64,000 nucleotides of DNA, taken from assembly GCA_036346205.1 (NCBI GenBank), contig JARFJB010000003.1:2798001-2862000 (forward strand), read 5' to 3'. The DNA is from Vesta saturnalis. Taxonomy: Eukaryota; Arthropoda; Insecta; Coleoptera; Lampyridae. Shown one piece after another: positions 1 to 12,305 of the stretch (position 1 is its first letter; every line of letters begins with the position of its first letter). A program made the position numbers and the translations under genes. Under the pieces are notes generated by a model, which did no database searches, was not told where the DNA came from, and saw only the letters and a program-made list of their open reading frames with translations.

Positions 1-2271
1 TCATTTTCAAGGGTAATTTGGCAAGTGAACACTTTACAGGTGTTTAAATATGAACTGTATAGTTAGGATTATGTTAGGGATAGTGTATAATTAGTTTTTG
101 AAGGCAGGAAATATAAAATTTTATAAAGGGTTATAATATGGACAGTTTAGACATTTTCGACATATTTCTGGTAACGACTTAGTGACAAAATTCTGATATA
201 AGTTTAACACTAAGAAGAACACATAGAACATTTTGGCATAAAGACATTTATAGTGGTGTACATTTTATAATGAAATGATTCATAAGAGTGTTAGACGAAA
301 GACTTTTTAGTGCAACACTATATGACATTATGCATTTCAAATATATAGTGAATATCATAAAGACAAGAATTACAAACCTGTAATATAACATTTCAAGTGT
401 TGAAAACATTTTTAAATATGAACTATCTCTAATTTTAGATTTAAGTTTGGTTAGGTTATAATTTCTAGGTTTTTACATAATTTTATACTTTTTCACATCT
501 TTAGCTTAAATTTTGCTCTTAAAGCAATTAGTAAAGTTCTTTCATAATATAGCACAGTTTTTAAAAGGATACATCGCTTTTACCGCAAAATTGTGTAAAT
601 TTGAGGTGAATTTAGATAAAAGTGCAAAAGCTTAAAATTTCTTTAAATTAAATATTTCTAACACAAAAAGTATGTGTACTTGTGTAAAATTTTCTCAAAA
701 TTCCATTTCTGTAATTAGATTAAGTATAGCTTGTAAGTTTAGATAGTTATAAGCTTATTTAGGTTAGATTAAGTGACTTCGTATATTAATTTTAGGAACC
801 ATAGCTTGTTAGGTGTATTTTTATCCGTAATTTTGTGTAGTTTTATTTCTGTTATTAAATTTTAATTTCGCTTATGTATAAGAAAGTTACGGCCAAACTT
901 CCATTTGAGTCCAATTTGTAATATATGTCCACCAATAAGAGCCTTAGATACGTAGGCAAAATGGCTGGAAAAAAATGAATTTTTGGTAACAACCAGAAAG
1001 ATATAAAAGGAAGTGCTCTGCAATTCAACTCTCTCTAGAATTTGTTCAAAGTTTAAAAGTTAAAACAGTGTTGTGCAATTGTGCATTAAAAGTAAGTTTC
1101 ATAACCTAATTTAAATTTTCGTAAAGAAAGTTATATTTTACGAAGAATACTTCGAGAGCATTTGTTTTATATCGACGGTTAACATAAATAGTTCGGTCTC
1201 CGATACCTGTCGTTTTCGGAAAATATTTTGTACGTGTTAATTTGTGTCACGATTTTGTAAAGTTTTCTTTTGTGTTATCAAACTTGAGTTGATTCCGTTA
1301 TACCAAATTAAAACCCACTTTTATTTGGTTAACGTTGTTTTATTTCTCCGGGCAATTTCCTTTAAATAAAATTTGAATCGGCATCTAAAAATAAAAGTGT
1401 TGTCAACAAAATTTTGGATAATATTTAAATATTTCTTTTAAAACGATACCATTCATTAAGTTTTAAATTTAATTAAATAAAAGTTACCAAAATAAAATAA
1501 GTGGTTGGAGTTTGCTGATTTCGAAGAAAACATCATAAGTTTTGGAAGTTGGTGTCTTCGACAACCTGAGAATCGAGTTAGCTGTATATGGGTGATGGTA
1601 ACAACTACAATCGAGTGGACATTGCCTGCATCTAGTTGAGTTATCCGAAGACATCAATCTACAGTGAGGACAGTATATGTGAGTCACAAATTTTATCTAA
1701 CCCTATTGATTATAGACATTCATTTAGTAAATTTCCTGCAAATTAATATTTATTACATACATGTATTGGTTTAGAATTTTAAATATTTACTTGTGTAAAC
1801 ACCTGTAAAGGTATTAAATTATTTTCTTTTTCTAAATTTTCATTTTTGGATCTAAACAGTATATTTCTAAATTATTTATTTGACATTTTTGACAGCTTTG
1901 ATTTTACTTAAGTTCATTGCAACGCATGCGTTTGGGAGTAAATTCTATTCAGGATAAATTTTATACTTTCATTTTAATTCTATAAAGTGTATTTCTTATA
2001 CACATTTTTCAAATTAAAATTTTACTTCAAACTAAATTACATTGAACTCTATCCCCAAATTGAGATTGAGCTAGTCCGGTGCATAAACATTAAAATTAAA
2101 AAAATTTCCTTCAATCATATTATTTACATTTAAATTCATATTATCCCAATTTAAATATAATTCTCTCATCTTAATAAATTTTTTATAAGCCGCCATTACA
2201 AATTATTGGTGCATCTATTCCTTATTCGATTATTTAGTTCTATAATCTAAATAAAATTTATTTAGCGCATT

Positions 2272-2274
<3 letters not shown>
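1..2274. other. AT-rich intergenic DNA, no gene recognised
   Basis: No reading frame here looks like a protein family I know. The only open frame near 60 codons (1484-1687, minus) has no recognisable motif and ordinary AT-rich composition. The one suggestive element is a TATAAAAG at 1001 followed by a pyrimidine-rich stretch, listed separately. Confidence 0.6.
1001..1090 (+). promoter_or_regulatory. candidate TATA promoter
   Basis: TATAAAAG at about 1001-1008 is followed about 25 bases later by TCAACTCTCTC, a possible initiator, and then by GTAAGT near 1091, which could be a splice donor of a leader exon. No coding exon could be attached to it. It could equally be the promoter inside a degraded LTR. 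Weak call based only on motif spacing. Confidence 0.2.

Positions 2275-2338
<64 letters not shown>
2275..2338. repeat. (TA)n microsatellite
   Basis: An uninterrupted run of about 32 AT dinucleotides. Several others occur in the window (7.0, 7.6, 9.6 and 63.7 kb), and two of those flank the 7.67-9.57 kb inverted-repeat element. Confidence 0.97.
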
Positions 2339-2341
<3 letters not shown>

Positions 2342-3569
2342 CTAGTTGAGGATAAACTGTTAAATTGTCATTTGATTGAATTAGATTTTGAATATTATTA
2401 TGTTATTTCTATCCATCCTCAAAATATCAAATAGACTGGGCATTATTTGTCAAACCACTGAACTATACTTAGACTGAAACGCATTGGCGGTCTCTACCAT
2501 AGAAAAGCCGCGAGGCAGAGAGATAGCGTGCAAGGTCACGTCTTTCCTTTTCGTAACGCTTTGCGCATGCGCTGCGCGAGTGCAGCAGTGTTACAGCACG
2601 CCACTCCAAAACAAACTAACCAAAGTGTACTGATTTACTTATACATATAATTGTTGTAATCACGTTTGTTTTTACGATTATATTTTTTTTCTCCCGGCCG
2701 GTTTGAGAAATAGGCTTTGCTCACTTCATTTGAGGTTTGAAAGTATCATTTTGCACACCTAGGCGTGTAATGGAATGGATATTTTTCTTATGCCGACAAC
2801 TGTACCAACAATGATGTAATAAGACAGGTGTAGCAATCCCAAAGATGCGCAGTAGTCATTTTCCTCTCGACCAATCAGAAATTTATCCAAAATACAAAAA
2901 GCAACATGCAACATGTCTAAATCATAACCTAATATAACCTTAGCATACCAAAATATTACAACTCACTAATCGATATAGAAATTGATTTTTTTTTCCGTCA
3001 ATTTATTAAGAATTATGTATTTTTTATTAGTTTATGGTTATTATAATTTTCTATTATATATTATAAATTGTTTAATTTTGTTTGCATTTTTCATCACAGA
3101 GTGTGACTAATACTGCATTTAAATATGGCGCTACATTCTTGATAAAAATTTGATTGGCTGTATATTCTTCGGTCGGACATTAGGCGCAATGCTATACCTG
3201 GTCTAATTACATCATGGCGACAACTAATAAATGTATCAAGAATGAGATTAGATTGAATTAAAAATTAACTGTATATTTAATAACTAATTTTATTGTTTTA
3301 GATCGTTGGCTTGTACATAATTTTAGAAACAAATATTTAATTGACATTGTTGTGAATTAAAATGAAATTGAAAATTACAAGTTGTACAATTTTGAAATGT
3401 AATTCCAGTTTTTAAATTATTAAGAGGTATGTGAACTTAATTCGTTAATTGGGTTTAAATATGTCGAACTTTCTTGTGGAGGAGCATCAAATATCTCTGC
3501 AGAAATTGTGGATGCCAATACCAAAGATGGGCCTGGTTCTGATGACTGTACCATTTTAGCTATTTTTCT
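2339..3569. other. intergenic DNA with a CpG-rich patch
   Basis: Mostly AT-rich. Between about 2478 and 2610 the sequence is unusually rich in CG and GCGC (GCGCATGCGC near 2570), unlike its surroundings, which suggests a transposon terminus or relic. No coding potential was recognised. From 3420 to 3569 the minus strand continues the tyrosine-recombinase reading frame past its stop codon in a form that could be a decayed C-terminal tail. Confidence 0.4.
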
Positions 3570-4475
3570 TTACCCCTCTATGGAGTCCTTAACATATCCC
3601 TCTGCCACATTTGACGATCTCCAGCCCCCGTGACGCTTCAGATCTAAAATATCACCACCGGGCAAAACAAGTGCAGTAGCGGACGTTCTACGGAAGCAAT
3701 GTCCAGTATAAAGATGAGGATTTTCCAATTTCAAAAATTCCGCAATTTTTTTAGGCATTGTACCGAATGTGTTTTGTCCAATTGGCTGCTTTGTTACCTT
3801 GCCATTTAGTACGCTTAAAAATAAACGTTGCTCTGAAGGTCGCATTGCAAGATACCATTTCAGAGTTCAATGACAACGAACTTCCTAGCAACCCCAGTTT
3901 TTGAGTCGGGTATGTTGACAACAGCAATGTCATCCTTTACCTTCAAATCTTGGATACTCATTTTTGTAAGCTCATCACCTCTACAAGCCCCCGCAACACC
4001 CATAATTAAAGCAGCCTATAATTTTATACATGAATAACTAAATTACAAACTGGCTATATGTACTTACTTTTATAGCAATAAATGCTGTATCTGGTGCTAC
4101 TTTCAAAAATGTATTGACTTGGGATATATCTAATACCAATGATTTTTTGGGTTTGTAGCCAACACTTTGGCGTTCTAAAAATGATTTTACAAATTTCGAT
4201 ATACCCATGTTATCTTTTAGTTTTATGGTACTTTTAAGCATCGAATCGAATGAACAAAGTGTGGATGATTTATATGTTAACGATTTTTGTTTAAAGTACG
4301 CTAATAAAACATTTTCACTTGCTCTGGTCACATTTTTCTCATTACACTATGTTTTGAAATCGGTGTATGCTTTATTGTACCTGTCTTTTGACGTCTCGTA
4401 GTATACATTTTCAACCGTGGTCAGAGCAGCCGGTCGGAGTTCAGGAGGTGTACAGGATATTACTTCCTGTGACAT
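3570..4475 (-). pseudogene. tyrosine recombinase (Crypton/DIRS-like) relic
   Basis: The translation shows all the boxes of the tyrosine recombinase fold: an N-terminal core-binding part (4331-4069), box I GACRGDEL with the catalytic Arg, box II GHCFRRTSATAL with the H-x-x-R pair, RHGGW, and the nucleophile Tyr in AEGYVKDS near the end. A 52-base GT-AG intron (4067-4016) joins two exons in phase. An upstream ATG at 4475 is in frame but reading is stopped by TAG at 4349-4347. A one-base slip near 3850 separates box I from box II. These enzymes move Crypton and DIRS-type elements through a covalent Tyr-DNA intermediate. Broken here, so probably inactive. The class is secure; the exact superfamily is inferred. 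Confidence 0.8.
4016..4067 (-). other. GT-AG intron in the recombinase relic
   Basis: On the minus strand GTAAGT follows a lysine codon and ATTATAG precedes GCTGCTTTAATT. Removing these 52 bases joins the core-binding exon to the exon with GACRGDEL without changing frame. Confidence 0.75.
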
Positions 4476-4880
4476 TTTAAATTGCCAAGCTGTTTTGATA
4501 CAAAAAAAACACAGTCTGCTACTCAATTTACACTTGATAAGGCTTGAATTTTAAAGATTTTTTTTTCTAAATACATCCAATAATATAATTCGCCTATTCT
4601 GTATGTATGTCTGTATGTGGTCATTTCTTAAGTTAGAAATGTGGAAGTTGGAATTTAGGCTTCCGGAAAACTTCCAAAAGACATACCTATTAAAACAATA
4701 CGTTTGGACTAATTTAAGACTGATTTATCAAAAGGGAAATGTCTCGAATCGACATGAAAATAAAGGTAGGAAATACGCATAGAAACTGACCATCGAGCAC
4801 ACTGCTAGTTTGTAATAAAATAGTAATTCGATTAAACAAAAATGTATGTATAATTATACCATAATGAGATCGGCCGGGAA

Positions 4881-4963
4881 AAAGTACTCTTGCAGACCTC
4901 ACATTACAGACCTCGCCTGACGACCCGGTCTATAAACGTGATCGGTCTGCAAAATAGTACTTT
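4881..4963. repeat. short inverted repeat
   Basis: AAAGTACTCTTGCAGACC at 4881-4898 is mirrored by GGTCTGCAAAATAGTACTTT at 4944-4963, leaving a loop of about 45 bases that is GC-richer than the flanks. It could be a very small MITE or a foldback relic. No target duplication was confirmed. Confidence 0.4.
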
Positions 4964-5493
4964 CTTATATTGATTTGAAATGAAATATTTACAAATTGAT
5001 TACGATTTTATACAAATCGCTAGTGTAGAATGTACTATGCGAATACGTGTATGGTCGCGCCGGGAGAGGTGTATCATGGCGGCTCGAGAATGGGATATAA
5101 TTATTACTGTGAAATGCATCTGTTTCCCTTTATCTTAGTGCGAAGTTCCACTTAAAGAAAGACGGGTTATATAATATACGTCTGCTATATATATATTAAA
5201 TGCAGGACTTAAAACGTATGTCGATTCTAAAGTCAAAGCGCATGACGCTGTCAGATGTCTTCTTAGCTGTTTAACCTCAAATTATTCTTCGTATTTCGTT
5301 TCGTATAATCGCATCATGTTTTGTAGTTATAATAATTATCTTTCGCTTCATAATTTACTAGTTTCCATTGCATCTGTAAACAACAGTATTTTTTCAAAAC
5401 TATTATTATTAATATTCACTATTACGAGGTAAGTTTATAATGCAAAATCTATTTCCAATTGATTGAATGCATTTATTTATTTTGCAGCAAATA

Positions 5494-6913
5494 ATGATGC
5501 ATTATTTCGAGATGGAACGCTATAACGGGGCCAAGTTTACCTTTAATCTTCCATTATCCAGGTACGCTAATAATTTTCACTATTTAAATTTATATTTATG
5601 TAATATTATGTTGCAGCGAACTGCTCTTGCATGCGGCATTTCCGAGAAAACCGTAACTCGGACAAAGGCAAGAATGGCCCTCGCTTTAAAATCTGGGAAA
5701 TCGGCGCCGGATTCACCGCAAAAACATATACTGCGTTTGAAGTCAAAGTCAGAGGATGTCGACGAATACGTGAAGACGTTTTGAAACGAAAAATTTACAA
5801 CATGCGTGCAACTGGTAAATAATTCAGAAATTATTGTTGAAATGGGGTTAATCACTGTTTAATTTTAAGCTCACATATTACTATCGAAAAACTCCAAACT
5901 GAACTTAAAGTAAAACGAGTTTGAAACAATTGTTACACAAAATTGGTTTTGAATTCAAAGTTGATGATGGAAGAAGGCGTTTAATGGAGCAGGTTCATAT
6001 TGCTGGTGCTCGAGAAACATTTTTTGCGAAAATATTTTGCTAATAAAAGTTGTGAAATTAGTTACGATCCTGTCTTTTTGGATGAGACGTGGATTTTTAG
6101 TCGAGGAAGCGTTCGAAAGTTATGGCATGATAATGCTTTGAAAAGCACAAAAAACAAACCGCTAGGAGAAGGGAAACTGTAATTAAAATATTCCGATTTG
6201 TTAGAAATATTTTTAACCGAATAAATTTTAGTTTTATCGTACTGAGTGCTGGCAACAAGGATGGTTTTGTACCTAATTCATCATTGGTATATTCCAGTAA
6301 AAGTAAGACAGCAGACTACCACGATAATATGAACGCTGATGTATTTCAAAAATGGTTTCAAGAACAGCTCTTACCAAATTTAGAAAAACCAAGTTTGATA
6401 ATTCTTGGCAATGCCAGTTATCATTCTGCATTAGTAGAAAAATTACCTTCACGTAGTTGGAAGAAATAAGACCTTCAATTTTTAAGAAAACACAACATTC
6501 CTCATTCGAATGATATGCTGAAAGTGGAATTATTGCAAATTGCCAAGGATTTACAAGTTCCAAAAATATATGCGATTGATGAAATCGCTCATCAATCGGG
6601 ACATCAAATTTTACGTTTACCTTCGTATCACTGCCAATTCAACCCTATCGAGTTAATATGGGCAAATTATAAACAGTATTACAACAAAAACATTGGAAGA
6701 CAGGGCTTCAGGGACGAGAATGTTTTATCGCTATGGAAGGATTCATAAAACCAAGTAACTGGAGAACTGTGGCAAAAGTGTATTTTACATGCTGAAAAGG
6801 AAATGAGCCAGTGGTGGACGTTCAAAAAGAGCTGAGGAAATGGTAAAACCTCTAGTAATCAATGTGGAGAGTCAAGTGATGATGATACTGAAAGTGAAGG
6901 TGATGACTTTTAA
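5494..6913 (+). pseudogene. DDE_3-type (IS630/Tc1) transposase relic, multi-exon
   Basis: Domain order: an N-terminal helix-turn-helix part (RTALACGISEKTVTR), then KVDDGRRRLMEQ, then the catalytic core with FLDETW (first Asp), NASYHS (second site) and CQFNPIELIW (Glu in the third site), ending ESEGDDF. The second catalytic Asp has become Gly (GGC at 6407-6409), so the enzyme is dead. Intron-like GT-AG segments lie at 5562-5616, 5815-5869 and 6179-6231; the last rejoins GEGKL to FIVLSAGNKDG perfectly in phase. Several frame slips and stops are present (after VKTF near 5784, after SRSWKK at 6469, near 6748). The element end at 10170 and the start at 5052 enclose it. Family call is firm; function is lost. 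Confidence 0.75.
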
Positions 6914-7031
6914 TTATAAGATGTCCAATATTTGAATTTAAAGCAAAATTAGAATCTTAGTTACTTTATAACATTGTAAATAATTATTATATTTAACATA
7001 TACCTCTGTAGCTGTATTTAGGTTTACATTC

Positions 7032-7035
<4 letters not shown>

Positions 7036-7080
<45 letters not shown>

Positions 7081-7091
7081 TATATATACAT

Positions 7092-7146
<55 letters not shown>
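7036..7146. repeat. (TA)n microsatellite, slightly interrupted
   Basis: About 110 bases of TA dinucleotides with two or three interruptions near 7080-7100, lying inside the 5-10 kb transposon downstream of its transposase. Confidence 0.95.
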
Positions 7147-7152
<6 letters not shown>

Positions 7153-7604
7153 AGCAAAATCTTTTCCGTTGTGGTGAAATTGTTAGAGAGAGACAAACTT
7201 AACATACCAACTTCCATAATAACCCTGATAATTACAAATGATATATCTATGTTAGTGAAATACACGTTGTTGGGTTGTTAGAACTGCCGAATAAATTACA
7301 ATGTTGTCAGCTCTTCTGTTTACACATAACTTCTAATTTTGACGTTTTCACATTTTGAGATTTTCGATTCGTGTGGCTTGCATTGTTTTATTATAAAAAC
7401 AACTGTTCTTTTCATAACGAATCCTTGTGTCATTTGTAAGAACTGTTAAAAGTATTGTTACTTAGTTGAGAACAGTATTTCCATCAAAACTAATTTTCAA
7501 AATAAATGTAAACAATATAACCTAAGTATTATGTTGACGTCGAATTTCATACGTTTGGCAACAATGTCAAGCGCTGACGTTTATCACATTGGAAAAGAGT
7601 TTGC

Positions 7605-7606
<2 letters not shown>

Positions 7607-7669
<63 letters not shown>
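7607..7669. repeat. (TA)n microsatellite at left edge of the nested element
   Basis: Pure TA run that ends exactly where the inverted-repeat element begins; a second TA run (9571-9612) starts exactly where that element ends. This fits insertion of a TA-targeting transposon into a pre-existing TA tract. Confidence 0.95.
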
Positions 7670-7672
<3 letters not shown>

Positions 7673-9566
7673 CTTAAGCAGATTGCTCCATAAATCCTTA
7701 CTATTACAAATACGAAAAAATGTCTTATATAAAGTTGTCCACAGTCATAAACTCACGTTTTAAAATTATTTTCAGAAATGGCGGACTTCCGGTTATACCG
7801 AAACTCATGCCAACTTCGTTATTTTAAATAGAACAACCTATATATTATTACATTTTTAAATTCCTCGTTGAATTTAAAGGTCACTTTAATAACCATACTA
7901 TGGGTCTACGTCGCATTGCTTCTGAGTTAATTGACATTTTGTAGAAAAAATGACGATGAAAACTTTCAATATCTCGAAGACGGATACAGATAGAGAGATG
8001 TGGCTTTCGTTTTGTACTTCTGAAAAGGGTACCGCATCATTTTCATTCATTGCCAAAAATCTTGCTTTTAGAATTCAATAATTTCTATCGCTCCGAAAAT
8101 AATTTTTTTCAAACATGGAACACTTGATTTTTTTAAATGGAACCACCCATATTTTCTTACATCAGCGGATAGGAAATTAAATTTCTTTCCAGTGATGTAA
8201 CATTATCGATATTTTGGAGTGATAGTTTTCGAGATATTCACATTTTTATCTTATTTCAGTTTTTATTGCGCATTACCGCGCTGCTTCGGAAAACATTTGT
8301 CAATTGTTTTAAACAACTGATAAGAAACGTCAGTTTCTCGAGCTTCTGTTGTGCTTTGCTGTCTTGTGTATCAGTTTAAGTGTTTCTACAAGGCATTTCC
8401 ATTAAAATGTTGCCCGACGCAGAGTTGATCGACATGACTTTCATTCTTGGAGAATGACAAAGAAATGCGTTACTGGCGTCAAGGATTTATGCGGTACGGT
8501 ATGCTGAACGAAGATTTCCCCGAGAAACAGCCTTTCAAAAGTTGTTACAACGTTTTACAAACACCAGACGCGTGCAGTATCAAACGAGGGAACGTGTCAA
8601 CAGGATAACCTGTATTTTTGTGCATATTTTATTGATCGTTCCTTATGTATTTATTGTGTATTTCTTGAGCATTCTTCTCTATTTCTTGTGTAAGCGTTAA
8701 GTAATTATTTTGTATTACTTGTGCAATTCTTATGTATTTATTGTTCATTCGTTATGTATTTCTTGTGTATTTCTTTTGAGTTTTCTGTTCTTAATTCTTG
8801 AGTATTTATAGTTTATTTCTTGTGCATTAAAAAAATCAAGTTATCCATGTTTGAAAAAAGTTATTTTCGGAGCGATAGAAATGATTGAATTCTGAAAGCA
8901 AGACTTCTTATCAGTTGTTTAAAACAATTGACAAACGTTTTCCAAAGCACCGCGGCAATGCGCAATGAAAACTGAAATTAGATAAAAATGTGAATATCTC
9001 GAAAACTATCACTCCAAAATATCGATAATGTTACATCAGTGGAAAGGAAATTTAATTTCCTATCCGCTGATGTAAGAAAATATGGGTGGTTCCATTTAAA
9101 AAAATCAAGTTAGCCATGTCTGAAAAAAATTATTTTCGAAGCAATATAAATTATTGAATTCTAAAAGCAAGATTTTTGGCAATGAATGAGAATGATGCGA
9201 TACCCTTTTCGGAAGTAAAAAACGAAAGCCGCATCTCTCTATCGGTATCCGTCTTCGAGATATTGAAAGTTTTCAGGCACTGAAACGTCATTTTTTCTAC
9301 AAAATGTCAAATAACTCAGAACAATGCGACGTAGATCCATAGTATGGTTATTAAAGGGACCTTTAAATTCAACGAAGAATTCAAAATGTAATAATATATA
9401 GGTTGTTCTATTTAAAATGACAAAGTCGGCATGTATAACCGGAAGTCCGCCATTTCTGAAAATAATTTTAAAATGTGTAGTTTATGACTGTGGACAACTT
9501 TCATATATGACATTTTTCGTATTTGTAATAGTAAGGCAGTTATGGAGCAAACCCGCTTAATGGGCC

Positions 9567-9570
<4 letters not shown>
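7670..9570. mobile_element. long-inverted-repeat DNA element nested in a TA tract
   Basis: The left arm (about 7670-8326) is the reverse complement of the right arm (about 8905-9570) over roughly 650 bases with scattered mismatches: for example ATTGCTCCATAA on the left mirrors TTATGGAGCAA on the right, and CATACTATGG near 7900 mirrors CCATAGTATGG near 9340. The central 580 bases contain the beginning of a transposase (8407-8607) and a further copy of an arm segment (8826-8905 resembles 9102-9178). TA repeats abut both ends. It looks like a non-autonomous Tc1/mariner-type element with very long terminal inverted repeats. Target duplication cannot be proved inside a TA tract. Confidence 0.8.
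8407..8610 (+). pseudogene. transposase N-terminal fragment (DUF4817-like HTH)
   Basis: From ATG at 8407 the frame reads MLPDAELIDMTFILGE, then a TGA where the family normally has Cys, then QRNALLASRIYAVRYAERRF and PRETAFQKLLQRF. The pattern of a short acidic start, GE(C)xxNA, AxRxYAERFP and a TFxxLxQR segment is that of the N-terminal DNA-binding domain (DUF4817) placed ahead of DDE transposases in many insect elements. Only this domain remains, in the loop between the inverted arms; no catalytic core follows. Identification is by pattern memory and would need a profile search. Confidence 0.6.

Positions 9571-9612
<42 letters not shown>
9571..9612. repeat. (TA)n microsatellite at right edge of the nested element
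   Basis: Pure TA run starting directly after GGGCCACCC, the right terminus of the inverted-repeat element. Confidence 0.95.
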
Positions 9613-9614
<2 letters not shown>

Positions 9615-10344
9615 CAGTTATTTATAAGTGGCTTCGATAACCAAATTACAGTCTTGACTCTTTTGACGCAGTGAGATCTGTCGGCTAAAAACGATCCTCC
9701 GCAATTAAACAAACTTCGCACTTCACTTGGGCACTGCCTACTGTTAGCTAATTTGTTTCTTATTGAAAATTATTGATATAATTAATTTGTAAAACAGATC
9801 CAAAAATTTTGTTGACCCGGTCTCGGTTCTAATAATCGTTTACAGTTGTACAATATATTTTATCATATGACTACCCACACTCGGTGGACTTTACACGCCA
9901 GAATAAGTGCGAACAGACCTTAAACGAAATTCGACTTTATTTATACGAGTGGATGGGGATTTTTAAGACCTTTAGAATGCTAAATCCCGAGATATTCGAA
10001 CAATAATTTTATTTAAATTTGACAGCGCGGCTTAAATTTGAAAATAACCTAGGAACATTGACGATGTTTTGTTGGTATTCAAAATTACTAACTATATGAA
10101 CCAATAACGACATACGTTTTTAAAATCTTAAACCATGCTTTACTAAAAGACACTTCTCGCCGGCCCGACTTTAACTACGTTTACTTTATAAAATGAGCTT
10201 CAATGGATATTTGTAAATGTCCATGTTATTAACAAATTATCATTGAAATATTCATCGTTAAAGTATTCAAAACATATCAAATCCTTTTCAAACGTTGCGA
10301 GATGACAATCGACCGGACTAGGCATGCGCGTACGCTCGAGAGTA

Positions 10345-12305
10345 GGACAGAGATCAAATTAAATTCCTTCACCAGAAAAGACTTAGGGAATGGCAGAAGG
10401 ACTCTATTGTAAAGGCTCTGAAGTTTCGTTTTGCTCTGTCTGTGCATGACTACGAATATCTGCGTTCGTCGGGGTATCCCCTGCCCTCTTACAGTATTCT
10501 TACACGCCGGATCAGATCATTTAATTTCGGCTTTGGTATTTTAAAAGAAGTTCTTTCACTGTTAAAGTTTAAAGTGGAGTCAATGGATGTCACCGACAGA
10601 TTTTGTCTACTTTCGTATGACGAAATGGTCATAACTTCAAAATCTGACTACAATAAATTCAAAGGCAAGTTTGTTGTTAACGTTACATTAGACGATACAA
10701 ATGTACTTGGGTCAAAATCTTTGTTGTTTTGGCAAGGGCATTAAAAATCCGTGGAAACAAATTGTCATGTTACGCCTTCTGAGGTATAAGTGCACAAATT
10801 TTGAAATCGTTCATGGAAGAATGTGTATCAGCTGTAGAAAGTTGTGGGCTTCATGTTCTGGCACTTTCTTCAGATTTGGATTCTAGAAATAGGGCCCTTT
10901 TCAGTTCTTTCGGAGTAAATGTAACGCTGTATGGAAATTGCAGCAATTTTTTCAATTTCAACGATCATGAAATTTTTGCAATTCCTGACGTTTGTCACAT
11001 TTTAAAAAACTTGAAATCTGCTCTTTTACGACAAACAGTTTATCTCCCGATAGAGTACATGGAGTACGAAAATTTATCTTCTGCAGAAGTGAAAGGGTCA
11101 TACGTAAAAGATCTGTTTTTACGAGAAATCGAGAACGGTCATGAGATTCGACGTTTGTATCATTTACGCCGCGAAGATGTTGAACCTAGCAATTTTGATA
11201 AAATGAATGTGGAGCGGCGATTCGATTTTTTTCTTTACAAACAGCGGTCGCCTTGGAAATGGCTGTGGAGGAAAATGTCCTTTCGCAAGAAGCTTTATCC
11301 ACTGCTAATTTCATTCGTGTAATACACGACTGGTTTTCTTTAGTTAACTCTAAAATAAGAAAAACTTCCATAACCGCGAGAAATTGCGACAGGAAATACA
11401 TTTTCCTTCACCGTATTATAGAATTATTTCAAAATATAGTGTTCGACAAGCATTGGAAACCGTTAAACTTTGCAGTTATTCTTGCAACACTGTCATTCTG
11501 CGATATGGCTGAATTTCTGTTTAAAAATGGGTTTTCTTTCATGATAGGGCATCGATTTACGCAAGATGTGACTGAAAATATCTTTTCCCAGGTTCGGCGG
11601 AAAGCAGAAAAAATGCCATCAGCACTAGAGTGTTTACGGTCAATTCGATTGATATCCGTGGCTCAATTTGTTTCTGATGTTCAACGGTCGAGTTATTGTA
11701 ACGATTCGGTCATTTTTTTGTTAGATTTCTGCGATAACAAATAGAAAAATGACAATGAAAATTCATTGCATGAAAATTCGGTCATTGTTAAAACACTGAC
11801 CCTCGTGACGGAAATAGAAGTATTGCCAGTTGAATTCACATATTTTTGTGATTTCGTCGAAGATTTTGACGCCAAAAACATGTATTATTTAGCTGGATGT
11901 GCGACGAATGCTGTTATGAAACGGGTCTGCGAATCATGCTTTGACTTTTTATCCAGAGACAATTGTCCAAACTGCGAGTTTGTAGCAAAAGCGAAAATGT
12001 ACACAAATGCGCTAAACAAAGGTGGGCTAAAACAGCCATGTTTTGAAACGTTCCATCTTATTTTGTTCTGTGAACATTACTATAATTTGTGTAAAAACTT
12101 CATTATGAGAAATGGCACACTGCCTCTAATGGAACTTATTCTAAAAAAGGAGATATCGATTTTGAAACTGTCACTGCGATGTAATGCGTAAGATTGTGAA
12201 GCACTTCTTTACAATCAGATCATTTAACATAAGAAATTTTTCAGACAACTCAAAAGGAAAAAAACTGTTTATGGATCTGCATGCCAAAAAGCTCGTGTTG
12301 TTTAA
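10345..12305 (+). pseudogene. P-element transposase (THAP9-like) fossil
   Basis: Four overlapping frame segments (about 10345-10744, 10801-11322, 11253-11744, 11766-12191) read as one P-element transposase broken by at least three frame slips. Recognisable blocks in order: a segment around SVHDYEYLRSSGYPLPS, the RNase H-like core start LLSYDEMVITSKSDYNKFKG, ALSSDLDSRNRALFSSFGV, IPDVCHILKNLKSALLR (DxxHxxKN block), the GTP-binding-insertion region, and a C-terminal block with QDVTENIFSQVRRK and SIRLISVAQF. The tail YYLAGCATNAVMKRVCESC matches the Cys-containing C-terminus of the family. The THAP zinc finger normally at the N-terminus is missing and no terminal inverted repeats were found. Functionally dead. 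Confidence 0.75.

Larger units (their letters stand above)
5052..10170 (+). mobile_element. IS630/Tc1-type DNA transposon with a nested insert
   Basis: The left end TGGTCGCGCCGGGAGAGGTG (5052) is the inverted counterpart of the right end ACACTTCTCGCCGGCCCGAC (10151-10170). A dispersed copy at 31366-31584 ends in CACCTCTCGCCGGCCCGACC followed by TA, which supports the terminus. A TA precedes the left end. The element carries a DDE transposase relic (5494-6913), two TA microsatellites, and a second transposon nested at 7670-9570. The long stretch from 6914 to 9990 holds no other recognisable gene. Ends and transposase are seen; treating the whole 5.1 kb as one interrupted element is inference. 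Confidence 0.6.

Noticed and set aside
1484..1687. 67-codon minus-strand frame with several Cys and His
   Set aside because: The Cys pattern (CPHC...CRQC) hints at a zinc finger, but the length is marginal, there are no flanking exons and no family match.
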